Origin: Certhia americana
Lineage: Eukaryota; Chordata; Aves; Passeriformes; Certhiidae
Assembly (NCBI GenBank): GCA_018697195.1
Contig: CM031878.1
Location: 62,752,667 to 62,816,666 of the forward strand
Direction of reading: 5' to 3'
DNA length: 64,000 nt
How positions within the stretch are numbered: the first letter of the stretch is position 1; each line of letters begins with the position of its first letter. Both the position numbers and the translations under genes were made by a program. Shown here piece by piece: positions 1 through 13,561 of the stretch. The notes under the pieces are model-generated. The model was not told where the DNA came from and did not search any database. It saw only the letters and a program-made list of their open reading frames with translations.

Positions 1-3000
1 CCTTTTTGCTCTTACTAATGACAGACTAGCCTTCATTTGAGGACAAGTTGATAAAAGTAATTTTTAAGAGAAAAAAAAAAAAAAAAGAGCTGCCCAGTTA
101 TGCGATACAATGAATTTCTGAACAGATGCAGCAAACCCTAGACTGCAAATAGTGCTTGAAATCCTAAATCAACATTTCCAACCTGTTGCTGGATGATGCA
201 AATGCAGGAAAGAGTCTGTTTTACCCTTCCTTAAGATCAATGGAAAACAAAAGCAGAGGACATCGTTCACATTCAGAGAAACCAGTACTCCTTTTGGAGG
301 AGGAGGAAAAACTGCATATTAATTTTTCTCTAAACAGAGATATATGCTGGGCAGCATAATTTTCATATATCTGGATCAAAGAATGGTATAAAGAGACAAT
401 GCAAAGAGCATGTCAATTCACTCAGCCTTGCCCTCAGAAAAATGGTTGCTTATGTATTCCTGTCTCAGCCATATCTCCTAAAAATGCCACTACAACTTTT
501 TAAAACAAGATATTGACCTCTAGCATGAATAAAACATGCTTAATATTTTATACTTCATACTTTTGTCCTGCTGTAACAGTAGTAGGGCTGATGTGGCTAG
601 AGCAAGGGACAGCAAAGGCCTAGGACAGCAAAACTTCATAGAAACAGACAGTGCTACGTGTAGAGCAAAATACAGCTCTACTTCAGAGAGGTACTATAGG
701 CATTGAAAAGTAGTATCAGTGTATGATACACAGATAATATTTATTATTGAGTAACATTATCAGGCTGGGCTTATGGGCATAAAGTTTATCTCTTCCAACC
801 CTCTAACTTCCTGTGTATCCTCTTAGTTTAGTTCTTTGCTGTAACCAAAACAGGACATTCTTTTTCCAAGTGAGCTAATGGTATATTATGCTTTTTGATC
901 TTCCTTCTTATTTTGTGCTTTAAAATCTTAATGCTCCTTAATCCACCATAGGATTGCTCATTTTGCTGCAGAGAAAAAATTTAAACTGCCCATTAAGTGT
1001 AGTTGGAATGCTGCTTCTTACAGGAAACAACTGGCAGAGAAATTCAGTTTTAGACAGAACTTGTGCTGCAGTTGGGAGGACGTGCTCCTTGATTAAAATG
1101 TAGTTGTCTTTTCCAGCATGCTCCAGTGTATTTCTGAGGTAGAATTGGTTACTTTCTCTGCAGTTTATAGCAGAGTGAGGGATGCTGTAGATTTCAGTAA
1201 GGGATGAAGGTTGTTGGATACCAAGGATTGCAGATCTGGTTGTTTGGTTTGGTTTTCAAGAAAGCAGCATTTTACTTAAGAGATAATTCTGTGTATACTA
1301 TGGGTGGAAATGTGGAAAGGCATGGGCAGGAAAGAGAATATTGAGGGGTAACTAGCAAATAGCTTTGTCAACCAGAATAGAAACTGCTTGATGCATGAAG
1401 TATTATTGATGATTTTCAAAAGCAAGGACATGAGGATCAAAATTTTCTGGATTGACAGAGTTGCCCTAAGGATGCTTCAGGAGCAGGGAGAGGTGATGTA
1501 TGCACTTACAGTGGGCTGTGGAAAACAGTTGGGAATAATTTAAAAATAGCAGAGGATGTTTTTCCTTGGTTCAAATACAGAGAGAAAAAAATCGACTGCT
1601 CTGTTCCTTCTTCGCATAAAACAGTCCTTCAGTAGGTCAGTTAGACAGTATTTACTGTAATATTGATTTCCTGACTTTGCTTCCTGGATTTACTGTCTCC
1701 TTTTTTGCAGGGATCATCGCAAAGAAATAACCAAGTTGGCATAAAATTTGTTTCAGCCTACTTATGATAGGAATTAGAAAACTTCTAACGTAGGCAGATT
1801 TTTTTTTTTTTTTTTTTTTAAATGAGTGGGATATTGTTTTCTTCCTATTGCTAATTCTCCTCTATTCTGGACATTGTCTGCATGTAGCTGGAGCATTCTC
1901 AGTGACAACATAAGCTGTGCTGGAGCAGACAAGGTATTGAGGGTCCCAGGTAGAACATTATTGTGAGAGAAATGAAGGTAAAAACAGAGTAAAGAGCATG
2001 CAACTTCAATGTCTTTTCCATAACCAGGGCAACCCTAGCATTCACTTTTAAGTGCATCAGTGCTATTCACCAGGGGTGCAGAATATCTGATAGCACTGAC
2101 ATCTGACACACTTCATATTTAAAAATTAACTTTAGCAGTTCAAGAGTGTTTTGTTTTGGTTGTATTTCTGCTTTTGAATTTCATCTGTCATTGTGCAGAG
2201 TTTGCTTGTCCTTCTCCTTAGTTACTCAAACCTTTCTCACTTACTGGCTTGAAGTGTTCTTTCCTCCATCACTGCCTGAAAGTGTCTCACAGTCTTTCCT
2301 GGAAATCTGTTAGCTATAAAGCTGTTTAATTCCACAGTTCCTGGAGGCTTTGGGCCCCTATGTCAAACCATGGATGCATTTAAATTTCAGTGTTGATGTT
2401 CAGTTTGGTATTAAGTAGTTTTGCCCCATGCTGCAGTCTCTGGACTGCAGATTTTGCCTGTTATATACCTGCATAACAGTGACTACAGTGAAGAATTTAT
2501 CCCTCATTTCCCATCCGAATTTAGCTGGTTGTTCCCTCCTCCTTTGGTTTTTTTTTCCCTAGATCTTTGAACTTCACTTTTTTTTAGCCTCCACAGTTTA
2601 TTTGCTCTGTCTTTGGTTTCCCTCTTGCTTTGTCTTTGATTAAGCTTTGTCTCTATTAGGAGGTTCACTTCTCTTTCCTGAGAAAGGAGGCAAGAGGATT
2701 TGGGACTGTGGAAAGTGGGTTGTGCATTGGTTTGCATCCTGACTGGTTCTGCACATACAGCATTCCCCTCTTCCCCGCAGTGGTGAGCAAATCCAGAGCT
2801 GTGGTAGCTGCTTGTTGCTGTGTGGCCATAGAGTGGCTGATATGAGGATCTGTCTTCTGCAATTCCCAAATCATACAGAAACACATCCTTCAGTAAGCCC
2901 AGAAAAGGTTATAAGAGCAAAAGTGTGTCTTGGATTGGAGACGGAAGTGACAGATCTCTTAGGCTAGGCTTTTATTTGGGTTCTGCTTTCTTTTCCCTCC

Positions 3001-6000
3001 CAAAAGAAATGCAGACATTCTGGATTTTTTAACCCAAAGAGAAAAAAAGCAATTAAAAGGTGTGAATCTAATTATTGCCTTTCCTTAGAGTAAGCTTCTA
3101 CAGGGAATGAAACTAACCTGGCAGGAACTGGGATTATATGATTTGCGCAGGACAAAACCTTTGCTGCATTGAGGTTTTGGGGGAGATGACAGCCTGCTTT
3201 TCTAGATTATATGTGCTTCTCCAGTTTTGCATATTGACCTTTCAAATTAGTCAACAGTGACTCATGATACTTTGCACCTTGAAGGGTGGTATTTTATGCA
3301 GAACACTTATTCTTTTTTTTTTTCCTAAATTACTTGTCAATTATGGCCGTAGACTGAGCAAAGGTTGGGTGAATACAGTCATTTAATACATTCCAGAAAA
3401 TTTGTACTTTACAATGCAAGAAACTAGAATTTCCATGTTCCTTCCCCTCTCTTGCTTGTATTGTCTGTTATATTGAGTCTCGCATGCTGCAGCAAAAGTC
3501 CAAGTAAAACCAGAGCTCCACATTTGTTAGCCAGACAGGCCTGTAGATATTGCTTTTACAGGCAGTGCTGCAGAAGGACCTTTAGGTATAGTTGGAAAAG
3601 GTGGTTGTGCAGCTCTAGGGACTTCAGAGGATGTTTCCTTTCTCTCAAGGCTTTTGTAGTATGGTATGCAATGACAGCAAACTTTCTTGAGGCTTTTGCA
3701 TGTTTCATCATCTTTTTTCAAAACTTAGGTGCTCTTTCAAAAACTGGACAGGAGATGTTACAAAGTATGTATATTGTAGTCATGCAGTACCCTAAAATAC
3801 CATTCCATTTTGCTGTTTGTTTTGTGTCATGAGGAGGAAGAAAACTGGTTGGTAAAGGAGAAACATGACAGAAAACCCCACTTTTACTCTCATTTCGCTC
3901 CAATCTTTTCACTGGACAGTATTTACCCCTGGAAATGCCCTGAACCTTGAAAATTTGCCCTGAACCTTCAAAAACTCCATTTCAAAGTGTCTGAAAAAAC
4001 CTCTAGTGTGTAAAATCTATTTTAATCTGTTATTACATGAGGTGTCTTCAGTAACATAAAATAATACTTTTTTTCCAAAAAAAACCCCATATAATGTAAA
4101 AGGAAAACTGTTAGTTGATGAAACACAAAAGAATTAAGCAGGACTGCTGACTCACCAGCTTGCTCTTGTGTGTTCATTTAACCTGTAGAAGGGGGAGTGG
4201 TTGAATGCTCAGCTGGGCTCTCAGAAGAAGACACCTCAGGCTCCCTGTGAAACACAGCAGGGAAGGGCCTGCTCTCTAATTCTGTCCATCACTGCAGCTC
4301 TACAGACTTGGCACAGCTTTCAGGGAGCAGATATTCAAGACACCCCAAACCATTTATTCCCACAGCCTGCACAATGTGTATGCTGCAGAAATGTATTACC
4401 TCTGTGGGAGCTCCAACTACTGCTAAAATACTTCAAACTGCTGTTTAACTGCTGCTCTCTGCTGTTCTTGATTGGTGGTTTAATGATTCTGGATCAAACC
4501 CTGAAGGGAAACTGTCCAAGGTTGGAGGGAAGGACTTTATGACATGAAGGACAATACCAGCACAAAAAATGAGAGGATGAATTGGGGAATAGGTAAGAAG
4601 CACCTTCTAACTGCACAAGAAGTTCAAAAAAATGTTTCCAAGATGAACAGGGGAATTTGAGAGCATTTATTTTGTAAGACAGATTTTGAGCAGTTTATGA
4701 CTCAAACTGATGTTTCATGTGTGTGGGTGCTGAAAGTGAGGATTTTTTTTTTCTTCTTTTCTCTTCCAGTGCAAAGGTTTTAAGACTTACGTGTCGTTTT
4801 AAAATTTCCATACTGTGCACACATTATTTTGTTGGAGGGGTTGTTGCAGTTTATATTAAACTTGATTATAGTGCAGGTGTATATTTTACAATGTTGTTGA
4901 TGGATGTGTCCTAATTGTGCAGGATAAGAAATCATGAATATAAGGACATGACAATTTTCATAATGAATGACAACACACTGTAAGAAGTGCCTGAATAAAC
5001 ACTAAAAAATATTTTTAATACCTTATCCATGGTAGCAGGAGCATCAGAGGAGGGAGGAAAGAAAGAACGTACTTACTGTGGTGTGGGTGCTATTTTGTAG
5101 TTTAACACAGTTTTTTTCAGTAGATTCTCTTTAGTCTCAGCAGAGTGGATTTAATTTTTCAATTTGGTTATGGGGCTTCTGAGAGCTTTTCAAATGGTGC
5201 TGAAACAAAGTACAGTTGTGAAAATTGATGATTGCCAATGGTATACAAATCTCTTTAAAAATACATTTAAAACTTCTGTGTCTTACGGGTACTTGTCTAA
5301 GTTCACATGGATGTGGGAAAGCAGGGGGGTACTATTTGCAAGGAAAATGCTTTGTGGTAATTGGTGGGTGCAAGGGATGCATCCTGTAGGGAGTTAGAAG
5401 GGTAGTGATAGATCAACAGCCTTTAAAGGTCCTTGACAAATCAGAGCCATGGCTTGACTAGGATTTAATGTAATTTAATGACTCTAATGTTCTTTCCAGT
5501 CTTGAAACCTGAGTCTGAAGGCTACTGAAGCCTTGGAATAACTTTCCATCAACATCCAAGCTAATTCGAGTTACAGCAAGGGACAGTCAGAGGAACCTGG
5601 AGATGGAAGACCAGTCAGTTATCAGATACACTGAGTTCAAATGCTCTGCCTGACACAAAGCAACTTTGTGGTGTAATTGAACTTTCTATGACCCTCCTGA
5701 TCTCAGCAGCTTCATCAGGACCAGCAGCAGGGAGAGAAACTGACGAGGCAGCCTGACTGGGATCCTTGCTAAGGGCACTGCTTTCCCCTGAGACAGCTTG
5801 GTGACAGCATCACTGGAGGGCCTGCCCAAAACCTCCTTAGTTCCTGGATGCTACAATATGTGAAGGTGATACAAAATTCCCTACATTCTGAAGCAATCAA
5901 ACCTTAACAGCATCATTTGTGCAAGAGTTGTATCTTTAGCTTACAGCATAAGAGGATGAATGCTATTTTCAGAGGGGGAACTACTCCATAATTGAGCTAC

Positions 6001-9000
6001 TCCATATGGATTTAAAATGGTGTAGGGACAAATGTAGGGATAGCAGAACCACACCTTCTCTCCCCTCCCCCTGACTCTTTTGTAATGCATCTCTGAAGCA
6101 AAGCTTACAAAGAAAGAAAAATTAAGTGCTTAACTTCGATCTTCATGAACAAGAAATTAGAAAAAGGCAAAACTTCTTCCCAGTTAAGTTGGCTTTCCTG
6201 CAAGAACTTTGCTGTTCTTTGGAGCCCTATTTTACTGCAGCTGACATTGGATTTCTGTAAAATCCATACCCGCAGTTTTATGCATGAGTGAGGGATGTGC
6301 AGTGAAGAGTGGACAAAGCCACAGGACCATCTGGAGAGCAGCTACCAGCTCCCTGCTCTGAGCCAGCGTGGCCCTGATGGCCACTGCACCTATCTGCCCT
6401 GAGGGCTGGCCTCTCCTCCAAAGGCCCTGGGCAGCCCCCAGACAGGGAGCTGAATAGTGGAAGGCTGAGACCCCTTCCCAGGAACAACCCTGCCTTGTTT
6501 AGTTTGTGCTGCTTTTCCAGGGGCATCGACATTTGTTTGCACAGTGACATTAAGAGCTCTGTTCATAACTGGTTTAATTAAGGCAAAATCTACAAATTTA
6601 CATGGAAGATAACATTTTTTTTTTTCTCAATCTATGTTGTTGCACTCTCTTTTTCCCATCCATGTTCAGTGTCACTAAAGCACAGGCCTGTCATCTGTGC
6701 TTGACATAAAATGTCAGTATTTGGGCAGGAAGGTATTAGGGAAGCTCTGCCTCCTCCTGCTCACCTCTAATAATAATTTGCTCTATGCCACTTTTTAAAA
6801 GTATGTATAGATATATAGCAAGATGACAGATATGCTTTGTGTGAATGGATTTCTCTCAAACAGAGAGAAATGGCTCTGGGTCACATGGCTCAAGCACTGT
6901 AGCAGAGACCGAAAGAGGAGTTTCAGGAGAAAAATACCTATAAAATAAACAAATGGAGAAACTGAAGTGAAAGCTCATTCTTTGAGACAGTGTCTGTGTT
7001 TTGGAAAAGAAACATAGAAATATGTCTTTGAGGTTTGAGTAATCTTTTCTACTGAACTTTCATGTATTTTTTTGACACTATGAGAAGCAAAGAGTCAGCT
7101 GAGATGGGAAGGATTTATGGAAGCAGCTGGGGCATTGCTTTAATGTTGCATGGGTGCTTCCGTGGTGTTCTGTCACAGGCTTTGAGCAGGGGTGATCTTT
7201 GGGGGCCTGTGCTCTGTAATCCCCACTCCCACCTACCCTCAGGAAACTTAATTGCCTTCCTTTTCTGCTGCAGCAGGGACAGAGCTCACACCCAGCAATG
7301 AAATGCCTTTGTTACATCATCTACTTTGTAATCAATAGCAAGGAAATTCAATGTGCTAGTAGTGACAAGGGGCAAAGTAATAGTTACTGGAAGGGAAGGA
7401 AAGGTAACAGCTGTAACACCCCAGCCTCCTCTGCCCCTGACTGAGCTTGCCTACAGGATGACCACAGAAGAAAATGCCTGATTGAATAATGTATGCACAG
7501 AAAACAGCTGTAAATTCCTTGGGCAGCACAGTTAGCTTGCAGTTTCTCAAGTGTACCTTTTGTGATTGTAGGTCTAACCAAAGCTCTGCTAATGTGTTTT
7601 TCATCTAGCAAAAACTACATTGCCTTTCTTTGCCTTCTGTTAGAAGACTGGCTGAGGATTGCACTGAATTTTTGAACAATCTCTGCTAATGCTTAAGTAA
7701 TACTTGCCGATTTATGTGAGAGTTAGTCTTATTTCTTACTGAACAACATTTATTTTTTATTAGGTAAAGTAAAAAAGAACTTTTATTACAATACAGGGTT
7801 ACACTTTCATTTTGCTGCTCTGTTTCTTCTCATAATCATGTACGTTGGTGACTACTGACTCTTAAAAAAAAGGTAAAAACCAAAAACCCAACAACAACAA
7901 AGCGCGTGCCCAATATCCTACCAGAAACCTCCACAAAATATTAACTAGTACTTGCAGCACAGAGCTCCTGCTGATTGAGGAGGAAAAGATTGGGTGGTGG
8001 GTATAGGCAGACCTTTGAGGAAAAGCCCTAAATATTAACACAAACATCAAGATGCTGTCTTGAAGAGATGGTATGCAAGTCCTTATCGCAATACTCATGT
8101 GTTTTTTTCATGTTGCTGGAACATTTTCCTCTAGCTTTTACCACAAACATTTCCTACAGAGCCACCTAAATCCTCAGACACTGGTGGACAATACCCCCTA
8201 TCAAATATAGTACAGCTGACCTCCTGCATGTGCAGGTTGGGCAGTGAGGAAGTTTGATTAGGTGCTTACTTATGAACTTCTTAATGCAATTGGTGCAAAA
8301 TGTGTCTCCTGCCTTGGAAGGCAAGATGACACAGCTGGGTTTTCCACCCTTCTGCTCTGACCTCCCTACAACACAGACCAGGTGCATGGGTGAAACTGGG
8401 TTTCAGAAGCATCTCTTACCTTGTGGCTCATGGTGCTGTGCTCCTGTGTGGCACTCAGCTTGCTCATGCACTATATGATATTTACCCTATCAGCCCTTTT
8501 CCTTTATAGCTGTATTTGTGCACAAGATGCCTGGATATAGCCTGCTTCATCTACTTATAAAAATAAAATTGTATTTTAAAACGATCTGAACCTTAGAAAA
8601 TTGGTGGCTCTTTTTGCTCCTCAGAATTTGCATAGATGGGCAAATAAATACCCATAGGTATGTAAAGAGTTCTTATTAAAAACAATCAAAACCCCAAAAT
8701 ATCTCAAACAACTGAAAATTTAACATAATTTTTAGCTTTTTTTTTGGTGTGAGTAATAACATTTACATAATCAGAGAAGAATATGGTGACAACAAAGTCT
8801 TTTGTTCATGACATCAGCTGCTGACAGAGAGAATGATGAAAGACCAGCTTTTTAAGATTTTATTGAGAAGATAAGATTGATGTTCATTTTCAGGTCCTGC
8901 ATAATGCTTCTTACTAGCTTTCACTGGTTTTCCCCCTATATAAAGATTAAAGACTAGTGGCATCTATCCAGAATTCTTGCCAAAGGGAGGAGTAAGAAGA

Positions 9001-12000
9001 ATGCAGGAAAACATACTGTTCAGAATATTGAATTGAATATTCTGTATTGAATGTTTCTGTTCTTCCTTCTGAGGACTTGATCTCCTCTCTCCAGCTCATG
9101 AAGTCCCAGATTTTCAAAGGGAGCCATTGCCTTTGGCAGTCCTGCCACAGCCAAGTGACATGACCTGATCCAAATGGCACACAACATGTCAGCCTCCTGT
9201 CATTTTTCCACTTGGCATGCTGCAGTATGCTGTTTATTCTCAAAACCAGCAGCAATAGAAGATGACTTGGAAGTGTGTTTCCTGTCACACAAATTGGCCT
9301 CTCTTGGGTAAACAACCTTGCTGTGGGAAGGGGGAGTGCAGATAAGTCTGTCTGCTGCATATGGAGTGTCAGTGCCACTGAAGTACTACAATGCCCTTCT
9401 CAGTCCTAGATTATGGAGCATTTCTCCAGATATGAGACAGAAACACAGACAGACCAGGCTCATTCCTAGTGAGGCTGTGGTGATATTTTTGAGGCAAAGC
9501 AAGCTTCCCACATGAAGAAATATCTTCGATGTTTAGCAACAGGCTGGTTCTTGTCTACAGCTACGTTTAGAAATGTATTTTAAGAATAATTACTTAGTAG
9601 TCACATAATGAACTTGTTTAGAAATTTAGAAAGTAAGTACTTCTTGATATTTTTGTGAATTCTTGATGTTAAAAAAAAAAAAAATCAGTAGTTGATCTGA
9701 GAACAGAAGAAAAGCACAGTTGAATACTCAAGAACAGAAAGCAGAAGTGAAGGGAATACCTGGCTGCTCTCAGTTATAACAAGGCAAATGAGATCCAAGC
9801 ATTGACTTGGATGTACAGAACTGAGCTCTGGTGCCCTCTGAGAGGAGAAGCTGCCAAACCCCATGTTTGGATCTCTGCTCCTTGTCTTCACCCCAAGAAC
9901 AGCAAGAGGAAGAAGAGGGATGCTCAGAGCTAAAAAGTTTTTTATCAATGCCTGGCCTGGACATCTGAGGTGGCTGCCAGCTGGAGGGCAGTGTTGCAGC
10001 AAAAGTCATTGCCAGTTTAGGAACTGCCACTCAAACAGCTCAAGCTCAAACAGCTGCTGTGCTTGCTTGGGACTGCAGCTACTATGTCAGTAGCATAAAG
10101 CTCTGTTACCCAGCACAGCCTTGTCAGCTTTTGGCAACAGCCAGGATGTTAATCACACTCCTGGATGGCTGCTCAGATGTTGAGAGACCACACGGTGGTG
10201 TGTTATTCCATACACTGCTTCCATTCTTGGCCTTAGTGCTGGAAACAGAACTTAGGTGCCAAGGTCTCTGCATGGTTCTTCTTTGCTTCCTATAAAGGTG
10301 TGATGCTTCAAGCCTCGACTGAGTTTATTGTATTCCATGTAGTGAAAAGAGGGAAGTCATCATGTGAGCAGTGATGCAATAGGACTGTTGGATGCTGTGT
10401 TTAATTTTGCATCTTTCTAGCATCAGAAGCTTGAAGTGTCCAAAAAAAAGTAGTTGAATGTTAAAAACTGTGCGGAGAGAATTATTGGTATTTTACTCAA
10501 GTCATTAAAAAACGCAGGGATGGAGCAGGCCCACAGCAATGTCACAGGGCCTGGTATTGTGTGCTGAATTCCTGCATCACACATGGAACAAAAAGCCTAG
10601 CACCATTTCTGTGTGCTCCCACAGATGTACATTTTTTCCTGACTTATGTTGTTGCTGAATATAGTCTGCACAGCTTCCATCATTCATGCCACGATTCTCT
10701 CTTGAAACACCAACACAACCAGAAAAAAACCCAACCCACAGACGTCTTGGAGCAAGCTCTTAGCAGTGATGACAGTCTCATTCCCTTCTTGCTGTCTTAC
10801 AAGTACGTTTGGTAACAAGGAATTAAAATGTACATGCCAGTGAAATCTCATCAGGCACACCTAGGAATCTCAGGAAAGGCTCGGTGTTGAAAGGACAACA
10901 TTTCCTAGGGTCTGGAATAGGGCAGCTGAAGTCAGATTTGTTCAGAGACTGTCTTGTCAGGAAAAAAATGTATATCTGAGTACGAATGTGCCCCTGTAGA
11001 GATAGTGCTCTGTTTCTTACTTTCCACATGCTGTTGCTTTCCTTCCTGCTTGCTTTCTGTGCCTTGTGAGGAGCAGCAGGCCTGTCATGCCTGCTTATTT
11101 GAAGCATTACAGTAGCCTATCTGACCTCAAAAGACATGTCATGGTGCAACTTTGTTGGAGGTTATATAATGGATGGGTTATTCTCAGTGGGAATATGAGA
11201 GTCACAAATCATTTACACACAGAGACCTGACAAATCACATTATAGACTTAAAGGCCAGTGGAAAGTCAACAAAATGCCCTTGGGCCTAAGCAAACTTTTG
11301 TCCTGGATCACAGAGACCATTAAGTTTGAGAGAAATAGATGTGTCATTGGAAATTTTTTTTCTCCTTCTGCAATAAAATCTTTTTGTTCGATATAAAAAT
11401 AAATATTTGCCATTTTGCTAACATTATCAGTTTGCTGGGCCAGCAAAAGATAATGTCCAAGGCTGGAGCCTCAAGCTTACTGATAGCTGTGTACAGTGAA
11501 GGATCCTCAGGGTCTGGGCAGACTGACATTCATGGGCTGCTGACCTGGCTACCTGACCATGGCCTGTGCCTGGAAGCCCCCTCCAAGCATGTGCTGTCTC
11601 TGGTGGTGTTGGCCATGGCTGCCACAAAAAAAAGTTGGGTACACTAAGCAACAGCCAGGAATTAGTTTATCTTTCAACAAGTGAAACAAACAAGACTTAG
11701 TCATATTCATTTCTAAGAGGAAAGCCAATCTTCTTAATGCAGAGTGCGTGTAATTCCTTAATCATTTTGGTGAGACACAGAGTGCACCTTGCTGTGCAGG
11801 CCAGCTGCTCATTTATAAAATTGATGCATTCTCTAAAGCCATGCTTAGGGAGCAGCTAAATTGCATCCATTGCCACCAAAGTCTTTGATATCCCTGTGGC
11901 TGAAGAATATTATAATAATAAGGAATAAAAGAAAGATAGGCTATGTTCTGATTTTTGATGTTTGTCTAATTTTGCTTGCTTAAAAAAGTTTCTGGAAAAT

Positions 12001-13511
12001 GTGTTTCTCTCATAAAAGCTGCCCTTAATCTCACAGCAGATTTCTTGGAAATTGAAGGCTACTTTTATTGTAAAAAAAGGTAAGAGTTTATCTGCTTTAA
12101 ATTTTTCCCCCCATAATAATAAGGTGCATTGTTCAAATTGACTCTTCAATTCTGTTGCTTTAATCTGACTTCACCATCATTTGTGTGAGGAGTGAAACAG
12201 AGAGGGGAAGGAGCACTGGGGATAGTAACACTGTATGAAAAGATTCAGCAGTTTAGTATTCACTCTGTATATCAAATAGCTGGGCATAAAACTGCCTGAA
12301 CTTTGATTTTTCTGCAAATTTCTGGCACAATGTTTTCCTGAAACTTATCCTTAATGAACTGATTACCCTCCTCTCAACAAAGGCTCCCCTATCCCACTGT
12401 AAGTGAACATCAGAATGTAAAACAGAGACTGCTTACAAGTGGATCACAAAGAAACTGCAGAAAAATTAAAAGGCTGCATTTTTTTTTCCATTTCCTACTT
12501 TTAAATTCACTTAAACCTTGTATTTCACAGTGATTTTGTAATTAGAGGAGTTATATATAAACCTAATAATCCCTGAGTGACAGACTGTGACATATGTTGT
12601 TTATGCTTTTCAACGTCATCTATAGTCTCTGGTTTTCAGGAAATGCTCTAGGTGGTATTTTTAGATCAGAGGAGGGACAGGCCTGTGGAAGGATGCAGGA
12701 TGCTGGAGCTGTCAAGGTTCAAGACAGCTGTTGGCATAGACAATGCTTTTGAAGGGGCAGATGGAACCCTTTGAAGGGAAGATATGGTGCCACCTCCATG
12801 CTTAGCCCAGTGTCTCTCACACATTTCTGGATTAAGCATGTCTGTGAGTCCCAAAATGGATCTTTTCCCAGTTCAGTAGCCAGAGCTGGAACTGGGTCTG
12901 CAGGAAGACAATTTTCTTTGTTCCAAGGTCTTCCTCTGCAGCCCTAAAAGCCAAGGTCACAACTGCTGGGCAAGGGTTTTTCTCTCTGCTCTTCCCTGTT
13001 CATGGGAAGAGCTTCATGGGGCTGGAGGAGGTACTCCAGTGACTGATGTAAACACCTACATGGTGCTTACATTGCTTATTTTATTTTTTCTTGTCCTTCC
13101 ACCCCTGCCTGAGGAACAGCCCTGACCACCTGCTTCTCTCAACCAGCACATCTGTAGCTCTTTCCCAAGAGACGGTTTTGGGTTTGTGGGGTCAGATTGT
13201 GAAGTGTGACTGCTGCTGTGAGCTGCACCCTAAGGAGATGCATAAACACTCCCTCAGATCTAAAATTTCTCTGTGCACTCTCTAGTACAAGTTTTGGCCA
13301 GGATAGAGATAATTTCCTTTCACTATCTTTTGTATTTGTGGAGAAACAATGTCGATAAAGCAGGGCTGTTTTGGTTATTTCTGAGCAGGGCTTGCACTGA
13401 GCCAAGGGTTCCTGCCTCTCACACTACCCCAGCAGCGATCAGGCTAGAGGTGCATGAGGACTTGGGAGGGGTTTTTTCATAGTTTTTCTGCTTAAATATT
13501 GTTGCTGTAGG
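1..13511. other. Intergenic DNA downstream of FER, no recognised gene
   Basis: I found no exon I recognise on either strand. Open frames here are 60-143 codons, overlap on both strands, and lack domain motifs or flanking splice signals that would support a gene. Local GC-richer patches occur around 6290-6540, 9780-10260, 11450-11640 and 12670-13480 and may be old unrecognised repeats. Small direct repeats occur near 3937-3972 (the segment TGCCCTGAACCTT twice). A T run lies at 1799-1819. A minus-strand frame at 8387-8166 with spaced cysteines is discussed in the findings but not called a gene. Confidence 0.6.
1799..1819. repeat. Poly-T tract (21 bases)
   Basis: Uninterrupted T run. It could be the remnant of a retroposed tail on the minus strand, but nothing next to it supports that. 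Confidence 0.9.
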
Positions 13512-13561
13512 AAAAAAAAAAAAAAAAAAAAAAAAAAAAGAAAACAAAAGAAAAAAAAAAA
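13512..13561. repeat. Poly-A tract with few interruptions (50 bases)
   Basis: About 28 uninterrupted A bases followed by GAAAACAAAAG and another A run. CR1 elements do not end in poly-A, so this is either a simple repeat or the tail of an old processed retrocopy whose body is at lower coordinates. No AATAAA lies just before it and no source gene is recognised. Confidence 0.9.

Noticed and set aside
750..830. Possible very old CR1 tail around CTTCCAACCCTCTAAC
   Set aside because: Similarity is limited to a few short words and no CR1 end or body could be traced.
3452..3832. 126-codon plus-strand frame with many cysteines
   Set aside because: No known motif, overlaps open frames on the other strand, and no promoter or splice context; probably chance.
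8947..9378. 143-codon minus-strand frame
   Set aside because: Its residues show no domain or signal, and its length is within what chance gives in this much sequence.
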